Below the pieces are notes generated by a model. That model ran no database searches and was not told where the DNA came from. It was given only the letters and a program-made list of their open reading frames with translations. The position numbers and the translations under genes were made by a program. From Lachnospiraceae bacterium (lineage in GTDB: Bacteria; Bacillota; Clostridia; Lachnospirales; Lachnospiraceae), in NCBI GenBank assembly GCA_021205565.1, contig JAJPXG010000120.1, positions 38,515 through 75,364 on the forward strand: a stretch of DNA of 36,850 nucleotides. The letters are read 5' to 3'. Positions within the stretch are counted from its first letter, which is position 1, and the number at the start of each line of letters is the position of its first letter. Positions 32,411 to 36,850 of the stretch are shown here, piece after piece.

Positions 32411-32429
32411 CCGGGGCTGCAGGCCCCGG
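32411..32429 (-). terminator. GC-rich hairpin between trxA and mrpE
   Basis: CCGGGGC (32411-32417) and GCCCCGG (32423-32429) form a strong 7-bp stem with a 5-nt loop. The following minus-strand bases are GTTCTCTTTATA, a poor T run, so termination may be partial. No clear promoter for mrpE was found in the 51-base gap. Confidence 0.5.
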
Positions 32430-32437
32430 ATCATTAT

Positions 32438-32755
32438 TTAAAGAACTGCTGCCAGCTTTTCTGAAAGCTCGGCCTTCTTCATGCTGCCCACATATTTCTC
32501 CACAGCCTGTCCATCTTTGAAAATAATAAAGGAAGGAATATTCCTGATCTGATACTGCCCGGCCAGCTCCCTGCTGTCGTCCACATTGACCTTGCCGATT
32601 TTCATTTTTCCTTCATATTCCTCCGCCAGCTCGCTCACGATGGGGGCCATCATTTTGCAGGGGCCGCACCAGTCTGCGTAAAAGTCCACCAGCACCGGCA
32701 GTTCGCTTTTGAGCACCTCTGCCTCAAAGTTTGATTCATTCCAAATTGCTGCCAT
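32438..32755 (-). CDS. trxA: Thioredoxin
   Basis: A 105-residue thioredoxin with the active site WCGPC at residues 29-33, the conserved NIPSF cis-Pro loop and FKDG after it. It reduces disulfides in cytoplasmic proteins. AAAGGAGG lies upstream. It follows trmB by 21 bases and is probably cotranscribed with it. Confidence 0.97.
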   Translation of the reverse strand: MAAIWNESNFEAEVLKSELPVLVDFYADWCGPCKMMAPIVSELAEEYEGKMKIGKVNVDDSRELAGQYQIRNIPSFIIFKDGQAVEKYVGSMKKAELSEKLAAVL

Positions 32756-32776
32756 TTTACGTACCTCCTTTTCTTT

Positions 32777-33484
32777 TTATGGTTCCACATTTCGGTAAAT
32801 AATATACTTGCAGATCGGATTGCCCTTCCGGGAGAATTTCTCCTCATACTCCGTCATCACGTTGCCCAGGCAAAGCGCCTCATCCCGGTGCAGGTCATAG
32901 GTCAGAGCCTCCGTCTGCCACCCAACCGCCGCCGCTTCCTCCAGCGCAAAATCAAAGAGCTCCCGATTGTCCGTTTTAAATTCCAGACGCCCATCCGGAC
33001 TTAAAACTCTGTCATACAGCGCCAGAAACGTCCGCCCCGGCAGACGTCTTTTGGCGTGCCGCGCCTTGGGCCAGGGATCCGAGAAATTCAGGTAAATCCG
33101 ATCCACCTCGCCGGGTGCAAAAATCTCCGCAAGCGTCTTCGCGTCCCCGCAGATCAGCTTCACATTGTCCCGCGGATCCGCTGTGAGCTTCGAAATTGCC
33201 TTCACCAGCACGCTGCTGTACTGCTCCAGCCCCACATACATCACATCCGGGTGCAGCGCCGACATACGGTGTATGAATCCGCCCTTGCCCATGCCGATCT
33301 CAATGTGCAGCTGAGGCCTTTCCAAAGGCTCTGCCCCATCCGTTTTCCGCGCCGGTCCAGTCGCTGTATCACCCTGCGCCGCAAACAAAGACCGCCACGC
33401 TCCCCTTAAGGTCGCGGGATCCTTCACTACATATTCGCTTGCGTTCAGGATTTCCTCCGCTCCCGGGATATTGCGCAGCCTCAT
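32777..33484 (-). CDS. trmB: tRNA (guanine-N7)-methyltransferase TrmB
   Basis: A 235-residue SAM-dependent enzyme that makes m7G46 in tRNA. The SAM loop IEIGMGKGGF is at about 61-70, VGLEQYSSVL follows, and LNFSDPWPKARHAKRRL is the catalytic signature. The ATG at 33484 (MRLRNIPGAEEIL) has GGAGG upstream. The long open frame to 34024 lies opposite the carboxypeptidase gene and is a shadow. A 20-residue linker (about 37-56, GDTATGPARKTDG region) before the fold is slightly longer than usual. Confidence 0.96.
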   Translation of the reverse strand: MRLRNIPGAEEILNASEYVVKDPATLRGAWRSLFAAQGDTATGPARKTDGAEPLERPQLHIEIGMGKGGFIHRMSALHPDVMYVGLEQYSSVLVKAISKLTADPRDNVKLICGDAKTLAEIFAPGEVDRIYLNFSDPWPKARHAKRRLPGRTFLALYDRVLSPDGRLEFKTDNRELFDFALEEAAAVGWQTEALTYDLHRDEALCLGNVMTEYEEKFSRKGNPICKYIIYRNVEP

Positions 33485-33602
33485 GCTTCCTCCAGCTTCA
33501 CTTGCGGGCCTGCACGGACCCACTTTCAGATATGGCCTTATTTTACCTGTAAAAACCACCAAATAGAAGAGCAAAATTTCATGAATTTTTTGAGAAAAGA
33601 CT

Positions 33603-33630
33603 TTGGTTTTTGGGAAAATTATAGTATGAT
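33603..33630 (+). promoter_or_regulatory. Promoter of the D,D-carboxypeptidase gene
   Basis: TTGGTT (33603-33608), 16 bases and TATGAT (33625-33630), about 30 bases before the start codon. Confidence 0.55.
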
Positions 33631-33659
33631 AGGAAGGTACTTTTCCGGAGGGATTTTTT

Positions 33660-35327
33660 ATGCGATTATTTCGTAACATTACCGCGGCTTTTCTTTGCGC
33701 CGCTTTGCTTCTTTGCTCCGTCCAGACGGGTGTTTCTGCCTCGGAAATCACCGCAGCAGACACCACCGCCGCAGAATGGCCCACCGGCCCCGATATTTCC
33801 AGCGAAACTGCCATCCTCATCGAGGCGGAGACCGGCACCATCCTGTATGAGAAGAATATGCACCAGCAGATGTATCCGGCCAGCATCACCAAGATTCTGA
33901 CCTGTCTGATCGCTGTAGAGGAAGCAGATCTGGACGACAATGTCACCTTCACACAGGAGGTTTTGGACACCATCCCCGTTGATTCCAGCCGTATCTGGGT
34001 AAACGCCGGAGAATATCTGTCCATGGACGAGTGTCTTCAGGCCATCCTGATTGCCTCCGCAAACGATGTGGCGGCCGGCGTGGCGGAATACATCTCCGGC
34101 TCCATCGAGGCGTTCGCGGATCTGATGAATGAGCGGGCCGAGGAACTTGGCTGTGAGGATTCGCATTTTGCCAACCCGCACGGCTACCACGATGAGAACC
34201 ACTATACCTCCGCCTACGATATGGCGCAGATCGCCAGAGCTTTTTTCTCCGTAGATATTTTATGCACCTACTCCAGCTCGACGACGCTGCACCTGTACCC
34301 TTCCGAGGGGCGCGACGTCGAAACCCTGGAGAGCAACAAAAACCAGCTGCTCGAAGGACGCACCTACGAATATGAGTATCTGGTCGGTTCCAAGACCGGC
34401 TACACGGACATGGCCGGACAGACCCTGGTCAGCTGCGCGCAGAAAGACGGTATGCGTTTAATCTGCGTCGTCATGAACGCGGAGTCCCCGCAGCAGTATG
34501 TGGACACCATCGAGCTCTTTGAGTTCGGCTTTAATAATTTCACCACGGTCAATATTTCCGAGAACGACACGACCTATGTGTCCGACGGCTCTTCCTACGA
34601 TGTGGACGTGATCGATGTGTTAGGAAACTCCACCCCGCTTCTGTCCATGGATACGGACGCCTTCGTGGTTCTGCCGAACGGCGCGGATTTCTCCGACATT
34701 TCTTCCTATATTACACTGGCTGACGAAGAGGAAAACGGTCTGGCGACCGTGCACTACCTCTATGACGATCACGCGGTCGGAACGGCGCGGATCTATATGA
34801 ATGTCAACGAGACCGCGGCCTCTTCCACCACCGCCGCGTCAACAGATGAGACGGTAGGCGAGCTGGAAACAGAACAGATCGTGAGCAGCGAAGAGAATGA
34901 GGACACAGCCGCCCCAAAACGGGTCCTTTTCGTCAACATCCGCAACATTCTCATCGCAGTTTTAGTGATCGCGGCCATCAGCCTCCTTTTTTACTTTTTC
35001 AGGAAACCTATCAAGCGCCGCCTCACCATCCGGATGCGCACGGTTTCTCTGCGCACTCGTTACAGGAAGCGCCAGGAAAATAAGACGCCGAAAACAGTTT
35101 TAAATCCGGAACCTGTTGTGCGCCAGAAAAAGCGCCGCGCGAACACAGTGAAAGCCTCCAAAGGCTTCAGCTTAAAACGCTACGACCCGAAAGGCACTGA
35201 GCCGAAGCCCCGCAGCGCCGGGGACGTGGACGATTATGAGGTCTCCCGCTATTTAAGCTCCCAGCAACGCAGACGCAAGGTGCAGATGTTCAATATCAAC
35301 GATGATACCGGCAAATCCGGAAAATAA
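33660..35327 (+). CDS. D-alanyl-D-alanine carboxypeptidase (S11, PBP5 type) with long basic tail
   Basis: A 555-residue penicillin-binding enzyme that trims the fifth residue of peptidoglycan stem peptides. A signal peptide (1-27, ending near VSAS) precedes the S11 domain with SITK (Ser 75, Lys 78), SAN (133-135) and KTG (245-247). A beta domain follows, then a Thr/Glu-rich stretch, a membrane helix (about 427-447) and a 108-residue, strongly basic cytoplasmic tail rich in Arg and Lys. Usual family members end in a short amphipathic anchor, so this tail is unusual. CGGAGGG lies 9 bases before the ATG. It is followed by a terminator. Confidence 0.93.
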   Translation: MRLFRNITAAFLCAALLLCSVQTGVSASEITAADTTAAEWPTGPDISSETAILIEAETGTILYEKNMHQQMYPASITKILTCLIAVEEADLDDNVTFTQEVLDTIPVDSSRIWVNAGEYLSMDECLQAILIASANDVAAGVAEYISGSIEAFADLMNERAEELGCEDSHFANPHGYHDENHYTSAYDMAQIARAFFSVDILCTYSSSTTLHLYPSEGRDVETLESNKNQLLEGRTYEYEYLVGSKTGYTDMAGQTLVSCAQKDGMRLICVVMNAESPQQYVDTIELFEFGFNNFTTVNISENDTTYVSDGSSYDVDVIDVLGNSTPLLSMDTDAFVVLPNGADFSDISSYITLADEEENGLATVHYLYDDHAVGTARIYMNVNETAASSTTAASTDETVGELETEQIVSSEENEDTAAPKRVLFVNIRNILIAVLVIAAISLLFYFFRKPIKRRLTIRMRTVSLRTRYRKRQENKTPKTVLNPEPVVRQKKRRANTVKASKGFSLKRYDPKGTEPKPRSAGDVDDYEVSRYLSSQQRRRKVQMFNINDDTGKSGK

Positions 35328-35338
35328 TGTCAATCAGC

Positions 35339-35368
35339 GCCGCCCGCTCAAAGCCAGGCGGCCTTTTT
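35339..35368 (+). terminator. Terminator after the carboxypeptidase gene
   Basis: The stem GCCGCC (35339-35344) and GGCGGC (35357-35362) is followed by CTTTTTG. Confidence 0.75.
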
Positions 35369-35423
35369 GCTTCTGTTGACTTCACCCCTTGTAAGAAGGC
35401 AGTAAAAGGAGGAAGGTCTGAAC

Positions 35424-36850
35424 ATGAAAACAGAAATCATTTCAAATCAGAAGAAGGTTCAAAAATCCCGCCGGATCGTTTTGCTGCTGATCACGACTAT
35501 ACTGCTCAACATGGTCTGCTTTACCCTGCGGGACATGCTGGACACCTACGCGGGCAGCCGCTCCTCTCTCACGGAGGAGCTCTCCGCCGCGGCCGACGAT
35601 CTGGCATGGGAAATCGAGGCGGAGGGGCTGGTGCTTTTACAGAATAACGACAGCACCCTGCCGCTTGATGACAGCGTCACAAAGGTCAATGTTTTCGGCT
35701 GGTCCTCCACACAGTGGATCAGCGCCGGTTCCGGCTCAGGAGGCAGCGGCTCTGCTCAGGTGGATTTTCTGGACGCACTTAACGGAGCCGGCATCGAATA
35801 CAACACCGAACTCACCGATATGTACCGGTCCTTTTTAAATGAACGCCCGCTGTACGGCGTCCGCTCTTCCTTAAATTCCACCGCTGAAGAGCTGTGCTGT
35901 CTGTATGAGCCCTCCGTCACAGACACGGCTTATTACAGTGAGGAGCTTTTATCCAACGCACAAGCCTATTCCGACACCGCCATCGTGGTCATCGGCCGCT
36001 ACGCAGGCGAGAGCAGCGACTGTCCCAAAACGCAGTACAAACAGACCTCCAAAGACGGTGATATTGTCACCGACGACAGCCGTACCTATCTGGACCTTTC
36101 CACTGAGGAAGAGGAGCTGCTTGCCTATGTAGGCAGCCACTATGAGAATGTCATCGTTTTGCTGAATACCACCAACCAGATGTCCGTGGGCGCGATCGAA
36201 TGCATCGAGGGTGTGGACGCCTGCATCCTGGCAGGCGCCACCGGGGACGACGGGACGAAAGCCGTAGTCGCCGCTCTTTACGGAGAGGTAAATCCCTCCG
36301 GCCGCCTGACGGACACCTGGGTGTACGATCTGACAACTTCCCCCGCCTATTTAAACAGCGGAGCCGAAGGTCTTGGCTATTACACCAACGGCGACGGCCT
36401 CTATCCGGCGGACGGCACAACCACCGATGTGACGACCGGCGACAGCTCTCTGTATGAAGGCGTTGCCTATGTGGATTACACGGAGGGAATCTACGTGGGC
36501 TACAAGTGGTATGAAACCGCTGACGCGGAGGGCTTCTGGGATGATATATCCAACGAATACGGGAACGGCTATGACGGCGTGGTGCAGTACGCCTTCGGAT
36601 ATGGTTTAAGCTATACGGAGTTTTCCTGGGAGATCGTGGAGGCGACCGCCGGGGAACTTCCTGCAGACGGTACCGTTTCCGTCACCGTCCGGGTCACAAA
36701 TACCGGAGACGTGGCGGGCAAGGACGTCGTGCAGCTGTATTACTGCGCACCCTATTATACCGGGGAGATTGAAAAATCTTACTTCAACCTGGAGTATTTT
36801 GCCATAACAGGCCTGCTTGAACCCGGCGAGAGTGAGGATGTCACACTGAC
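35424..36850 (+). CDS. Membrane-anchored family 3 glycoside hydrolase, partial (3' end beyond the right edge)
   Basis: The frame is open from the ATG at 35424 (AGGAGG upstream) to the edge, 475 codons. A basic N-terminus is followed by one membrane helix (about 17-36). Then comes the GH3 C-terminal domain: AEGLVLLQNNDSTLPL near residue 67, IVVIGRYAGES, and VGYKWYET with YAFGYGLSYTEFSWE near 385-410. A Fn3-like domain (VTVRVTNTGDVAGKDVVQLYY) follows. The catalytic TIM barrel, which in most GH3 enzymes comes first, is not upstream and should lie beyond the edge. This reversed order is known in some Firmicute beta-glucosidases, such as those of Ruminococcus albus. Substrate cannot be told. Confidence 0.88.
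   Translation, partial: MKTEIISNQKKVQKSRRIVLLLITTILLNMVCFTLRDMLDTYAGSRSSLTEELSAAADDLAWEIEAEGLVLLQNNDSTLPLDDSVTKVNVFGWSSTQWISAGSGSGGSGSAQVDFLDALNGAGIEYNTELTDMYRSFLNERPLYGVRSSLNSTAEELCCLYEPSVTDTAYYSEELLSNAQAYSDTAIVVIGRYAGESSDCPKTQYKQTSKDGDIVTDDSRTYLDLSTEEEELLAYVGSHYENVIVLLNTTNQMSVGAIECIEGVDACILAGATGDDGTKAVVAALYGEVNPSGRLTDTWVYDLTTSPAYLNSGAEGLGYYTNGDGLYPADGTTTDVTTGDSSLYEGVAYVDYTEGIYVGYKWYETADAEGFWDDISNEYGNGYDGVVQYAFGYGLSYTEFSWEIVEATAGELPADGTVSVTVRVTNTGDVAGKDVVQLYYCAPYYTGEIEKSYFNLEYFAITGLLEPGESEDVTL

Noticed and set aside
33485-34202. Minus-strand open frames opposite the carboxypeptidase gene, including the extended trmB frame
   Set aside because: The S11 motifs SITK, SAN and KTG lie on the plus strand; the opposite frames have no family features or ribosome binding sites.

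Overview
The window looks like chromosomal DNA of a spore-forming, flagellate-type or Tad-pilus-bearing member of the Lachnospiraceae (class Clostridia). Sporulation genes (spoIIE, yabP, yabQ, a CotS-like coat kinase), a Gram-positive Tad pilus locus without a secretin, AGGAGG-type ribosome binding sites and sigma-A promoters all fit. The family assignment is an inference from gene content and protein style; no sequence search was run.

Layout. (1) 1-3177, minus strand: hup, then rqcP-yabP-yabQ-divIC, then spoIIE running off the left edge. This is the conserved Firmicute division/sporulation block. It carries a consensus HU promoter, a sigma-E-like promoter before yabP, and a 21-bp-spacer promoter with a Spo0A box before spoIIE. 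(2) 3252-5852, minus: a CotS-family coat protein and the CCA-adding enzyme, the latter with its own promoter. (3) 5860-15372, minus: a ten-gene Tad pilus operon in the order CpaE-like, TadA, TadB, TadC, Flp1 pilin, DUF5702, TadE-like, CpaA/TadV peptidase, TadE-like, DUF6382-FHA. Most junctions overlap or are short. An extended -10 promoter lies upstream, and a second -10 element with a 5' hairpin sits directly before the pilin gene. (4) 15584-20545: yaaL (plus), a large TPR protein ending in a degenerate AAA domain (minus), rsmA and tatD (minus), and tRNA-Lys(CUU) (plus). (5) 20772-22227: an Rpn-type nuclease with an in-frame 12-bp tandem repeat, and a UPF0213 GIY-YIG protein. (6) 22310-33484, minus: trmB, trxA and then an eleven-gene cation/proton antiporter module. 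It contains mrpE, F, G, a DUF4040 subunit, an MbhE-MrpB fusion, mrpC, mrpD, three further NuoL/M/N-like subunits and a membrane-anchored tail protein. No redox subunit is present. (7) 33603-36850, plus: a D,D-carboxypeptidase with a long basic cytoplasmic tail, then a membrane-anchored family 3 glycosidase with its C-terminal domain placed first, cut by the right edge.

How the parts work together. HU, RqcP, CCA, RsmA, TrmB, TatD and TrxA are housekeeping genes. SpoIIE, YabP, YabQ and CotS serve sporulation. The Tad genes form one assembly machine: TadA powers it, TadB and TadC form the platform, CpaA processes pilins, Flp1 and the TadE proteins are the fibre components, and the FHA protein probably links it to signalling. 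The antiporter genes should form one membrane complex. The most notable points are the four antiporter-like subunits without a redox partner, the extracellular domain inside TadC, the inactive-looking CpaE and AAA domains, the cysteine-motif TadE protein, the membrane-free SpoIIE, and the regulatory architecture of spoIIE and of the pilin gene.
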